Source: an uncultured Collinsella sp. (GTDB lineage Bacteria; Actinomycetota; Coriobacteriia; Coriobacteriales; Coriobacteriaceae). From it: 31,003 nucleotides of DNA. The position numbers and the translations under genes are program-made. Position 1 is the stretch's first letter; every line of letters starts with the position of its first letter. The stretch lies in the NCBI GenBank assembly GCA_958348225.1, contig CATVYG010000028.1:1-31003 (forward strand), read 5' to 3'. This document shows, one piece after another, positions 5,573 through 14,180 of this stretch. The notes under the pieces were generated by a model that saw nothing but the letters and a program-made list of their open reading frames with translations, was not told the DNA's origin and did no database searches.

Positions 5573-7933
5573 CTACACACGGCGCTTGAGCTGAGCTCCG
5601 CCTTCGCCGGGCATAAGACGGCGAGCGTCGTAGACCGAATCGACACTGCTGATGGAAGCCAGCAGCGGATCCAGGCCGCTCGCATCCGAAATCTCGACCA
5701 TAAAGCGCAGAGTCGCAATACCCTCGCGGTTGGTCGAGGTGGCGGCGGAAAGGATATTGCCGCCCGCATCGCCAATGGCAATGGTGACGTCCTTGAGCAG
5801 GCCCATGCGGTCCAGGCACTCGACCACGATCTCGACCTGGAAGAGAGTGTCGGCAGCACCATCCCACTCTACGTCAATCATGCGCTCTGGGTGCTCCATG
5901 AGGCCCTTGACGTTGGGGCAGTTGGCGCGATGCACTGAGACACCTCGGCCACGCGTGATGAAGCCGACGATATCGTCGCCCGTCACGGGGTTGCAGCAAT
6001 GAGCCAGACGGACCAGCAGGCCACTGTTGTTCTCGCCCTTAACGATAATGCCGTTACTTGCGCTCTTGCCACGCTTTTGCGGCTTGCGGTTGGAGCCGCG
6101 GGCCGGCTGTTTCACGACCTCGGCGATAGCCTCGGCCTTGGTGAGCTGTTCCTCGGGCTTGGGGTCCAAGATTTGCTCGACCTTATTACCCACAGCGCGC
6201 GGGGCAACCTTGCCGGCGCCGACGGCAGCAAACAGGTCCTCGAGCTGCTTGAAGTTAAACTGCTCCGCCACGGCGTTGAGCGCACGCGTGGAGCGCGGCG
6301 TGGAGATGCCATACCCGCGCTTGCGCAGGTCCTTGGCCAGCATATCGCGGCCGGCGGCAGCGTCGTCGTCCTTAGTCGCGGCGGCAAAGTAGCGACGGAT
6401 CTTGGACTTGGCCGAAGGCGTCTTGACGATCTTGAGCCAATCACGCGACGGTTTGGAACTCTTGTTAGTCAGGATTTCAACGCGGTCGCCCGTCTTGATC
6501 TCGTGCGTGAGCGGGGCCACAGCACCGTTGATCTTAGCGCCGACGCAGTGGTTTCCCACCTCGGTGTGAACGGCATAGGCAAAGTCGAGCGGCGTGGAGC
6601 CGGCACGAAGCGCCATGACCTCGCCCTTGGGCGTAAAGACGAAGATCTCCTGATCGAAGAGGTCGACCTTCAGCGAATGCAGGTATTCCTTGGCGTCGGT
6701 GATCTCATCAGACGCAGCCCAATCGAGCGAATGCTTGAGCCAGTTGATCTGGTCGTCCAAACGTTGAGCGTCATTGGTCTTGGAAGCAGACGATCCGCCC
6801 GACTTCTTATATAGCCAGTGGGCGGCAATGCCGTACTCGGCCTGCTCATGCATCTCATAGGTTCGAATCTGAATCTCGAGCGGGCGGGCCGTGGGGCCGA
6901 TAACCGTCGTATGGAGCGACTGGTAGTTATTGACCTTGGGCATGGCGATATAGTCTTTAAAGCGACCGGGCATGGGGTGCCACAGCGTATGCACTGCGCC
7001 GAGCGTGGAGTAGCAATCGCGCACCGAATGGGTAATAACGCGCAGCGCCACCAAATCGTAGATCTCGGAGAATTCCTTGCCCTTGCGCTTCATCTTTTGG
7101 TAGATGGACCAATAGTGCTTGGAGCGGCCGTTGATCTGGAAGCCCTCCAGGCCAATGCGGTTGAGCTCGTCGGTGAGCGTCTTGATGGTCTCGGCCAGAT
7201 AGCGCTCGCGAACCTCGCGCGACTCAGCCACCATGCGCGCGATGCGCTGGTAGGCGTCGGGCTCAAGGTAGAAGAAGGACAGGTCCTCGAGCTCCCATTT
7301 AATGGAGCTCATGCCCAGACGGTCGGCCAGAGGCGCATACACGTCCATGGTCTCGCGAGCCTTAAACAGGCGACGGTCCTCACGCAGGGCTGCAAGGGTG
7401 CGCATGTTGTGCAGACGGTCGGCAAGCTTAACGATGATGACGCGGATGTCCTTGGACATGGCGAGGAACATCTTGCGCAGCGTGAGGGCCTGTTTCTCGT
7501 CCATGCTGTCGACTTCGATGTTGGTGAGCTTGGTCACGCCATCGACGAGCTCGGCCACCGTATCGCCAAACAGGCCGGAAACATCGGCAAGCGAAGTCTC
7601 GGTATCCTCGACGGTATCGTGCAGCAGCGCGGCGCACACCACGTCACAGTCCATCTTAAGATCGGCCAGAATGATGGCCACCTCGACGGGATGGTTGATG
7701 TACATCTCACCCGAGCGCCGCTTTTGGTTGCAATGCTTCTCGGCAGCAAAGCAGTAGGCCTGCTCAACCTTAGAAAAGTCGTCCTCATTCATATATTTGA
7801 GGCACAGACGCTCCAGCTTGTCGTAGCTGTCCGCCATAATCTCGGGCGGCAGCTCATCGGCATGCTTATAGTGCTCCATCTCCGAAAACGGCTGGAGGGT
7901 GGAATCATGGGCGGTACGGGCTGCGGCATCCAT
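5573..7933 (-). CDS. rel: Bifunctional (p)ppGpp synthetase/hydrolase (Rel)
   Basis: Rel makes and degrades the alarmone (p)ppGpp in response to amino-acid starvation sensed on the ribosome. The 786-residue protein has the full long-RSH layout: HD hydrolase domain (YINHPVEVA, ALLHDTVEDT with His105-Asp106, ADRLHNMRTL), synthetase domain (KHYWSIYQKM, YDLVALRV, NNYQSLHTTVIG), TGS domain at about 430-490 (IFVFTPKGEVMALRAGSTPLDFAY), and a C-terminal ACT domain from about 705. The synthetase loop carries RFKD (324-327), the RXKD form of bifunctional enzymes rather than the EXDD of synthetase-only RelA. The intact HD residues agree. It starts 15 bases after recJ and is surely co-transcribed with it; a weak GGGGA precedes the ATG. 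Confidence 0.96.
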   Translation of the reverse strand: MDAAARTAHDSTLQPFSEMEHYKHADELPPEIMADSYDKLERLCLKYMNEDDFSKVEQAYCFAAEKHCNQKRRSGEMYINHPVEVAIILADLKMDCDVVCAALLHDTVEDTETSLADVSGLFGDTVAELVDGVTKLTNIEVDSMDEKQALTLRKMFLAMSKDIRVIIVKLADRLHNMRTLAALREDRRLFKARETMDVYAPLADRLGMSSIKWELEDLSFFYLEPDAYQRIARMVAESREVRERYLAETIKTLTDELNRIGLEGFQINGRSKHYWSIYQKMKRKGKEFSEIYDLVALRVITHSVRDCYSTLGAVHTLWHPMPGRFKDYIAMPKVNNYQSLHTTVIGPTARPLEIQIRTYEMHEQAEYGIAAHWLYKKSGGSSASKTNDAQRLDDQINWLKHSLDWAASDEITDAKEYLHSLKVDLFDQEIFVFTPKGEVMALRAGSTPLDFAYAVHTEVGNHCVGAKINGAVAPLTHEIKTGDRVEILTNKSSKPSRDWLKIVKTPSAKSKIRRYFAAATKDDDAAAGRDMLAKDLRKRGYGISTPRSTRALNAVAEQFNFKQLEDLFAAVGAGKVAPRAVGNKVEQILDPKPEEQLTKAEAIAEVVKQPARGSNRKPQKRGKSASNGIIVKGENNSGLLVRLAHCCNPVTGDDIVGFITRGRGVSVHRANCPNVKGLMEHPERMIDVEWDGAADTLFQVEIVVECLDRMGLLKDVTIAIGDAGGNILSAATSTNREGIATLRFMVEISDASGLDPLLASISSVDSVYDARRLMPGEGGAQLKRRV

Positions 7934-7948
7934 CGAGGTCCCCTTCCC

Positions 7949-10900
7949 CTAGGCCCGCGGTACGATCGGGCGGTTAACTTTGGCTAGCATATCAGAAGCG
8001 CACGAATCGAGCGCCCAGCTCCGGAAAGCCGAAAACTCCATGCGCGAGCGCAAGCCCTCCAAATAGCGAATTGACCTGCTCAATTGCACGCGGCCGGGGT
8101 TTTCGGCCATCGCGATGCGACGGGTGTCGTCAAACCCCGAAACGCGACAGAAACCAAGCTCTTCGAAGATTCCTAGGCCGCTTTCCACCGAGCGCTCGTC
8201 GACCGGCGTGCGGGCATCGATGGCAAGGCACATCTGCGCGATGTCGATATCGCTTGCGCAGAATGAATCATCCCCGGTCTTGCCGCGGTTGGAGCGCCAC
8301 ATGGTCTGCAGCGCGCGATAGAGTGTGACGAGCTCGTCGCGCTCGGGTGCGTAGCAGTCGAGCAGGCGCTCGTTAATGCGGGCATCGCGCGACGAATAGA
8401 GCAGGTGGATCACGGCGGGCTGGCCATCGCGACCGGCACGGCCGCTCATCTGGTTAAACTCAATGCCGCCAAACGGCATGTGATAGAGCACGACATGGCG
8501 GATATCGGGCAGGTTGACGCCCTCGCCAAAGGCAGATGTCGAGACGATGCAGCTGAGGCTGCCGTCTCGGAATGCTTCCTCCACGCGACGGCGATCGGAA
8601 CGCACAAGCCCCGCGTTATAGAACGCGATATGGGTTGCGCAATCGGGCACACGCTTGCGCAACGTCTTGGCGAGCGCCACGGACTGGTCGCGCGAATTGA
8701 CGTAGATGACGGTCTTTTCCCCCGTCGCCACAATCGACACCAAACGGTTCTCGCGACTTGCAAGATCGCGGTCGTCCTCGAGCCGCAGGTTCTCGCGCAC
8801 CGTCTCGTCGACCACCGTGCGAGTGATCGGCAACATGCGGGCAAGCTCGGCCACAACCGGAGCCGTCGCGGTGGCCGTCGCAGCCATAACGACCGGGTCG
8901 CCCAGGGCTTTGAGGATATCGGGCATGTCGAGATAGGCGCTGCGGTCGCCGCCCTTGGCAAGACCGGCATGATGCGCCTCATCGATAACGACAAAGCCGA
9001 TGCGGCCCGAACGCGCGAAGCGGTCACGGTGGATAGATAGGAACTCGGGCGTCGTGAGCACGATACCGGTGCGGCCCGAAGCTAGGCCGGCGAACACGTC
9101 ATCGCGCGCGGCCTCCACGGTCTCGCCGGTAAGCACGCCAACGCCAATGCCAAGCGATGCCATCGTCGACGAGAGGTGATAGGCCTGGTCGGCAACAAGC
9201 GCACGCAGCGGATAGACAAAGATGCTCGCACGTCCGCGAAGCACCGCCTCACGCGCGGCATGCACATGGAAGATGAGCGACTTGCCGCGGCCCGTTCCCA
9301 TAACCGCCAAGACACTCTGGTGATCGGCCAAGGCGTCGAGCGCCTCAACCTGCGCGCGGTGCGGCTGGTTCGATCCGATAAAGCTATGGATAAGCGAGCG
9401 CGTGAGCTCGGTATAGGAAAGCTGGGCGAGCGTCTCGCGCTTGCGCGACTCCAAGCGCAGGCCGGAATCCGCCGGCTGCACGCCACGACGAAGCTCGCAT
9501 GCCGGATCGTCGACGCTGGGCAGCGTGCTATCGCGGACCAGAACATCCTTGACCATGAGCTTGGGCTTCACACGACCCTGCCAATGCTCGGCAACGGCCT
9601 CGAACACCAAGTCGACGGCGCTGTCGCAATTGATAAGCCTGTCGATCTGCGGTACACGAAACATGATGGCCGGCACACTCGCGGCGCCATCCGTCGCCAC
9701 GAAGCGCATATGCTCGCCGGTCTTACCCACCACGGCGCGATCACACATCGTCACGCCCTCGGCGGCCAGCAGCGGCACCTTATTACCCTGGCCAAACGGC
9801 TCAAGGCGGGAAATCTGCTCTATAGTCTCGATATTCAGCTCGGAAAGGTCGACCGTGGCGGCAACCTCGTCGGTGTCCTCAAAGTCCTCGGCGGGAAGCT
9901 CGGACAACACGGCGGAAAGGCGACGGCGGAACTCATCGAGCTTGGACGCCTCGATGGTCACACCCACCGCGCCGGCATGTCCGCCGCGACGAATCATCAG
10001 GTCGGAACAGCGCTCGATAGCGTCAAACAGGTTAACTTTGCCCACCGAGCGACCAGAGCCGCGCGCGATACCATCCTCGATCGAGAACAGCAGCGCCGGC
10101 ACGTGGTAGCGGTTGGTCAGACGGCTTGCCACGATGCCCTTGACGCCCTCGTGCCAGCCTTCGCCGCCCACGACGATCGCGCGTCCGCCGTCATAGGTCT
10201 CCTCGACCTTTGCCATGGCATCGCGCGTGAGCTCCGCCTCGATCTCACGGCGCTGGCGGTTGATTTCCTCGAGCTCAGCCGCCAGCGCGCTTGCTTCGAT
10301 GGGATTGCGGGCAAGCAGCAGGTCGAGCGCCAGCTTGGGATCGGCCATGCGACCGGCAGCGTTTAAGCGGGGAATGAGCGAGAATGACAGGCCATCCGCC
10401 GTAATGCTCGAAAGGTCCGCCTTGGCGAGCGCGGCAAGCGCGATATAGCCGGGGCGAGCGGTTACGCGCATCTGCTGGATGCCCTCGGCAACCAGCGCGC
10501 GGTTCTCGGGCGTGAGCGGCATCATGTCGGACACGGTGCCCAGCGCCGCGACCTCGATTAGCGAACGCCAATACGACGGCTTGCCCAGGCGCTCACCCAG
10601 GACTTGCACCAGCTTGAGCGCCACACCAGCACCGGCAAGCTCGCGCGAGGGGCCCTCGTCCTCGAGCTTGGGGTCGGTCAGGGGCACACCCTGCGGCACC
10701 TGGTCGGAGGGCTCGTGATGGTCCGTGACCACCAAATCGATCCCCAGGCTCTCCAGATAGGAAACCTCTTCCTTGGCGGCAATGCCGTTATCGACGGTCA
10801 CGATCAGCTGGGGGCGAGCGACCTCGTTAACGCGGTCGAGTGCCGCGCGCGAAAGACCGTAGCCCTCATCAAAGCGATGCGGAATAAACGGCGTGACATC

Positions 10901-11236
10901 GGCGCCAAACGTGCGCAGCGCCTCGGTCAACAGGCAGGTCGACGTAATGCCGTCAACGTCAAAATCGCCAAAGACTGCAATGTGCTCGTGGTTGCGAATA
11001 GCGCGCTCAACGCGGTCGGCAACGACCGACATGCCCGGGATAATGAGTGGGTCGGCCCAGTCGCGATCGAGCGAAGGCGTCAAAAACAATTGGCCCTCTT
11101 TGATGGAGCCAATGCCGTGCGCGACCATAATGCGCGCCACCAGCCCAGGAATGCCCAGACCAGCCGAAAGTTCCTTTTCGAGCTCGGGATTTTGCTGAGC
11201 GACCGCCCAGCGATGCGTCGTCTTAAGCGATGACAT
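7949..11236 (-). CDS. recJ: RecJ exonuclease fused to a RecQ-like helicase
   Basis: RecJ degrades single-stranded DNA 5' to 3' in recombination and repair, usually together with the RecQ helicase. This 1095-residue protein joins both. The RecJ half (to about 575) has the DHH motifs VFGDFDVDG (about 89-96), VTVDNG, VVTDHHEP (about 170-176), AALGTVSDMMPL, the DHHA1 motif RRGGHAGAVG (about 416-425) and an OB-like region. The second half has helicase motifs: Walker A MGTGRGKS (about 646-653), VIDEAHH (about 750-756), the ATATATA motif III and QMSGRAGRDGQ (about 929-939). About 130 C-terminal residues lack the four-cysteine zinc site of classical RecQ. The start at 11236 gives the usual RecJ N-terminus; an earlier in-frame start adds 15 odd residues. 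No frameshift or stop lies at the junction. Confidence 0.93.
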   Translation of the reverse strand: MSSLKTTHRWAVAQQNPELEKELSAGLGIPGLVARIMVAHGIGSIKEGQLFLTPSLDRDWADPLIIPGMSVVADRVERAIRNHEHIAVFGDFDVDGITSTCLLTEALRTFGADVTPFIPHRFDEGYGLSRAALDRVNEVARPQLIVTVDNGIAAKEEVSYLESLGIDLVVTDHHEPSDQVPQGVPLTDPKLEDEGPSRELAGAGVALKLVQVLGERLGKPSYWRSLIEVAALGTVSDMMPLTPENRALVAEGIQQMRVTARPGYIALAALAKADLSSITADGLSFSLIPRLNAAGRMADPKLALDLLLARNPIEASALAAELEEINRQRREIEAELTRDAMAKVEETYDGGRAIVVGGEGWHEGVKGIVASRLTNRYHVPALLFSIEDGIARGSGRSVGKVNLFDAIERCSDLMIRRGGHAGAVGVTIEASKLDEFRRRLSAVLSELPAEDFEDTDEVAATVDLSELNIETIEQISRLEPFGQGNKVPLLAAEGVTMCDRAVVGKTGEHMRFVATDGAASVPAIMFRVPQIDRLINCDSAVDLVFEAVAEHWQGRVKPKLMVKDVLVRDSTLPSVDDPACELRRGVQPADSGLRLESRKRETLAQLSYTELTRSLIHSFIGSNQPHRAQVEALDALADHQSVLAVMGTGRGKSLIFHVHAAREAVLRGRASIFVYPLRALVADQAYHLSSTMASLGIGVGVLTGETVEAARDDVFAGLASGRTGIVLTTPEFLSIHRDRFARSGRIGFVVIDEAHHAGLAKGGDRSAYLDMPDILKALGDPVVMAATATATAPVVAELARMLPITRTVVDETVRENLRLEDDRDLASRENRLVSIVATGEKTVIYVNSRDQSVALAKTLRKRVPDCATHIAFYNAGLVRSDRRRVEEAFRDGSLSCIVSTSAFGEGVNLPDIRHVVLYHMPFGGIEFNQMSGRAGRDGQPAVIHLLYSSRDARINERLLDCYAPERDELVTLYRALQTMWRSNRGKTGDDSFCASDIDIAQMCLAIDARTPVDERSVESGLGIFEELGFCRVSGFDDTRRIAMAENPGRVQLSRSIRYLEGLRSRMEFSAFRSWALDSCASDMLAKVNRPIVPRA

Positions 11237-11344
11237 AGGCACCCACCCCCAATAGGGGCAGGTCGCCGCGATACCTCTCACGGTTCATAGCGATGAGTCC
11301 TCTGTGTATGCCCGCTTCGGCAGGCAGATCTGTTGAACGGATTT

Positions 11345-11350
11345 ATTATA
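11345..11350 (-). promoter_or_regulatory. Candidate -10 box for recJ-rel
   Basis: A perfect TATAAT is read on the minus strand 109 bases before the recJ start. No convincing -35 box is visible at 16-18 bases. The position between divergent recJ and the plus-strand transporter suits a promoter of the recJ-rel unit. The rest of the 229-base spacer holds nothing else I can name. Confidence 0.45.
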
Positions 11351-11510
11351 CCGTGCAGCGCGGACGCAAAACGCCGCGGTGCGCCGCGGTTTCGGCAAAC
11401 GATGGCGGTAATGCCCTCGAAACAATCGAGCGTTTCAGCCGCACGGACACATACGAGCGTCTAGCATATCCATACAAACAAGTTCGCGGATAAAGGGAGT
11501 CGCGGGGCAT

Positions 11511-12508
11511 ATGAAGCAATGGGCTGGACTGGGGAAGTTCCTCGCGGGGCACATGCAGATCATCGTTCCGATTTTGTGGCGCTCGGCGTGCTCTTTCCTC
11601 AACAGATCGGCGTTCTCAAGCCCATTGTTCCCGCCCTCTTCGCCTTTATGACGTTTCAGGGTGCGCTCAGCAACACCTTTCACCAGGTAGCCGAGGTGTT
11701 CCACCGTCCGCTGCACCTGATTCTGGCGTTGTTGGTCTCGGCGGCGCTTATTCCCATCGCGGCCTATGCCATGGGATCGTTGTTCTTTGGTTCCAACCCC
11801 AACCTTGTCTGCGGCATCGTGCTCGAATACAGTGTGCCCGTGGCAGTCACCGCTTTTATGTGGATCAGCATGTTCGGCGGCAACGGCCCGCTCGCGCTCA
11901 CCATCATCCTGACGTCCTCGGTCATCTCACCTGTGACGATTCCGCTTACGCTCAAGCTCCTGCTGGGCGCCACCGTCTCGATCGACGTGCCAAGTATGAT
12001 GCAGAACATGGCCTTTATGATCGCCATCCCCGCCGTGCTCGGCATCGTGATCAACGAGCTCACGCGCGGATGGGGGCACGAAAAACTCTCCCCCGCGCTC
12101 TCGCCCGCCTGCAAGTTCATGATGATGGGCGTTATCGCCTCCAACTCCACCGCCATGAGCGAGTACGTGCTGCACATGAACGCGGTGCGCTTGGAAGTCG
12201 CCCTCTTTATTTTGGTCTTCGCCATCAGCGGCTTTGTCGTCGGCATTCTGGTCGCCCGCGCGCTGCATCTGCCATATAGCGAAACGACCACCATGTGCTT
12301 TACCTGCGGCATGCGCAATATCTCTTCGGGCGCCGTCATCGCCACGCAATACTTTCCGGGCGAAGTTGTGTTTCCCGTCATGTGTGGAACGTTGTTTCAG
12401 CAGGTGCTCGCCTCGCTTATCGGGCACTTCTTTGAGCGTCTGACCGGCGAGGAGCGCGCCGCCCAGCGCAAGCGCGTCGAGGCCGGCCGCGATGCAATGG
12501 CGCGCTAA
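11511..12508 (+). CDS. BASS-family (bile acid:sodium symporter-like) transporter, frameshifted
   Basis: This is an integral membrane protein of the bile acid:sodium symporter superfamily with about nine hydrophobic segments. The second frame encodes ALGVLFPQQIGVLKPIVP onward to the stop, including FQGALSN and CFTCGMRNISSGAV motifs of the family. The N-terminus lies in another frame: ATG at 11511, preceded by GGGAG, gives MKQWAGLGKFLAGHMQIIVPI. The frames meet at TTTT (11572-11575); adding one T gives VPIFVALGVLFPQQ without a break and a normal 332-residue protein. It is therefore either inactivated by a one-base deletion or affected by a sequence error. In the second frame alone, the N-terminus would be an unrelated hydrophilic peptide. 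Substrates of such proteins include bile acids, pantoate and other organic anions; which one applies here is unknown. Confidence 0.8.
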
Positions 12509-12525
12509 ACCGTCCGTAGTGTGCG

Positions 12526-12551
12526 GGCGCTCACTTTACGATGTGAGCGCC
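12526..12551. terminator. Hairpin between convergent genes
   Basis: GGCGCTCAC (12526-12534) pairs with GTGAGCGCC (12543-12551) around an eight-base loop. It covers the stop codon of the minus-strand GalT-like gene and follows the plus-strand transporter by 18 bases. No T-run is present, so termination by it alone is uncertain. Confidence 0.45.
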
Positions 12552-13336
12552 TCCAGATGTGCGCGGAGTCGCTCCGCATCGACATCGAGCGTGGTCTCAG
12601 CATTGACCTGGGCCAAACGATAGCCGACAAAGTAGGGCGAAACCACCCAACGCGGCAGCGCCTTGGCAATGGTCCGACCGCCTAGGTGATAGAAGAACAG
12701 GTTGTACGACTCTGCGCGACCACCGTGGTGCTCGTTCAGGATATAGCGCAGAGCCACCTGGATCGCATCGGCGAAGAGATCCGCCTCGGCTTGGTCTCGC
12801 ATGCCATCGCTGGCAGCGATTCCCTGCGGGGCTGAAACGTTGATCTCAAAGAACCCCATGATCGGTTCGGTTGAGATATTGACCGAGATTCTCCCCTGTT
12901 GCCAGACATTGATACCTTCGAAATTGGCGGAAGCCAGCGAAGCATAGCCGTCTTCCTGCTCCAAACCCACAATCTGCATGTGCGGATGGACCAGACTGCC
13001 GCCCGAAAGTGGCCCCTTGTTCTTGTACATGAGCACGCTTCGATACTGCTGTGAATCGATCATCTGCTGCCAGCAACCCAGGGCAAACCGCATCACATGG
13101 TGGAGTTCATCCGGCTTATAGGTCACCAGGTCGGCATCGTGATCGGCCGACTCGATCAGCACGGTTTGATGGGTGGCGCGCAGGGTTTTGAACTTATTCT
13201 CGAGCCAGATGCAGTCACCGTCGCGCTGGATGATGTTGGTGAGCCCTTCTGTATCGCAAAAGGGGCACGCGGTGCCGGGACGACGGTTGTCGTCGGGCTT
13301 GCCACTCGCCTGCTGAACATCGAATACAAGCGCCAC
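12536..13336 (-). CDS. GalT/HIT-superfamily protein (DUF4931-like)
   Basis: The 266-residue protein resembles galactose-1-phosphate uridylyltransferases and other HIT-fold nucleotide-binding enzymes. It has a CPFC zinc-ligand pair (24-27) and the HxHxQ active-site motif in GGSLVHPHMQIV (His117-Pro-His119-Met-Gln121), where GalT carries its nucleotidylated histidine. It is shorter than GalT (about 340 residues), and I recall similar proteins annotated as DUF4931, so a sugar-1-phosphate or dinucleotide substrate is inferred. Its start is GTG at 13336, three bases after the cutC stop, with GGAGG eight bases upstream inside the cutC end. That indicates translational coupling to cutC. Confidence 0.75.
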   Translation of the reverse strand: MALVFDVQQASGKPDDNRRPGTACPFCDTEGLTNIIQRDGDCIWLENKFKTLRATHQTVLIESADHDADLVTYKPDELHHVMRFALGCWQQMIDSQQYRSVLMYKNKGPLSGGSLVHPHMQIVGLEQEDGYASLASANFEGINVWQQGRISVNISTEPIMGFFEINVSAPQGIAASDGMRDQAEADLFADAIQVALRYILNEHHGGRAESYNLFFYHLGGRTIAKALPRWVVSPYFVGYRLAQVNAETTLDVDAERLRAHLEALTS

Positions 13337-13339
13337 GGG

Positions 13340-14017
13340 CTACACCTCCAGCGGTACGATCCTTGTGCCATGGAGCTCGGAGACGCCCAGTGCCGCCGCC
13401 ACGGTATCGCGGTTGGCCGTGGAAATGCCGCCGCCGGGAAGGATGGTCAAACGATCACCCGCATACTCGATTAAACGAGCCAGGTGATCGAAATTATCCT
13501 CGATCGACGTACCGGCAGCGCCGCCATGCGTGAGGATGCGCGTAACGCCGCAGTCGGCAAGTGTATCAATCGCATCGAGCTGAGCCTCGGGCGAGAGCTG
13601 GTCAAATGCCATGTGGAAGATGATGTCGATGGGCTCACGCTTACATTCCTCGGTCGCGCAGCCCGCAGCCATCACGAGGGCGCCAAGCGTAAGCTCGTCG
13701 AGCGCCCATCCGCCAGCGCAGGGTTTGCAGCAGCCAAAGACCAAGCCGTCAACGCCCGCACTCACGGCAAGGCCCAAGTCCATCTCCATCATGCGCAGCT
13801 CATCCTGGTTGTAGTGAAAGTCGCCGCCACGCGGACGGATCATGCACATCACCCGTGCATCGTGTTCGTGGGCATAGTTGGTCGTAGCGCTGATAACGCC
13901 GGCCGAGGGCGTGGTACCACCGACGGCAAGGTTATCGCACAGCTCGATGCGCCCCGCACCGGCCTCGATGGCCGCCGGCACCCGCTCAAAGTTCTCGGCA
14001 CAAAACTCGTACAGCAT
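13340..14017 (-). CDS. cutC: CutC family protein
   Basis: The 225-residue TIM-barrel protein matches CutC: N-terminal YEFCAENFERVPAAIEAGAGRIELCDNL, then VMCMIRPRGGDFHYNQDEL, GVDGLVFG, HMAFDQ, GVTRILTHGGA and ILPGGGI. CutC was named from copper tolerance in E. coli, but its true role is unsettled and the link with copper has been questioned. The ATG at 14017 gives the normal family start; the open frame continues upstream without similarity. It is the first gene of a two-gene unit with the GalT/HIT-like protein, which hints at a shared metabolic substrate. Confidence 0.9.
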   Translation of the reverse strand: MLYEFCAENFERVPAAIEAGAGRIELCDNLAVGGTTPSAGVISATTNYAHEHDARVMCMIRPRGGDFHYNQDELRMMEMDLGLAVSAGVDGLVFGCCKPCAGGWALDELTLGALVMAAGCATEECKREPIDIIFHMAFDQLSPEAQLDAIDTLADCGVTRILTHGGAAGTSIEDNFDHLARLIEYAGDRLTILPGGGISTANRDTVAAALGVSELHGTRIVPLEV

Positions 14018-14103
14018 AGATAGACCCCCAAAGACAGCAGATGTTTTCCGACGGGCATTGTCACACATCTCCATGAAGTTGCAGTGGAATAGAGACTGTT
14101 TAT

Positions 14104-14132
14104 GGTGCAAAGTAACCTGACCCCCTTGCACC
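14104..14132. promoter_or_regulatory. Inverted repeat upstream of cutC
   Basis: GGTGCAA (14104-14110) and TTGCACC (14126-14132) are perfect inverted repeats 15 bases apart, between the liv terminator and cutC. They could be an operator for the cutC unit. No regulator is encoded nearby. Confidence 0.35.
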
Positions 14133-14169
14133 AAAAAAGGGGCGCTGACCGGGATAGTCAGTGCCCCTT
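14133..14169 (-). terminator. Rho-independent terminator of the liv operon
   Basis: On the minus strand GGGGCACTGAC and GTCAGCGCCCC form an 11-bp stem with one mismatch or G-U pair, followed by six T (14138-14133). It begins about ten bases after the livF stop. Confidence 0.9.
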
Positions 14170-14180
14170 CGTTGAATGAA

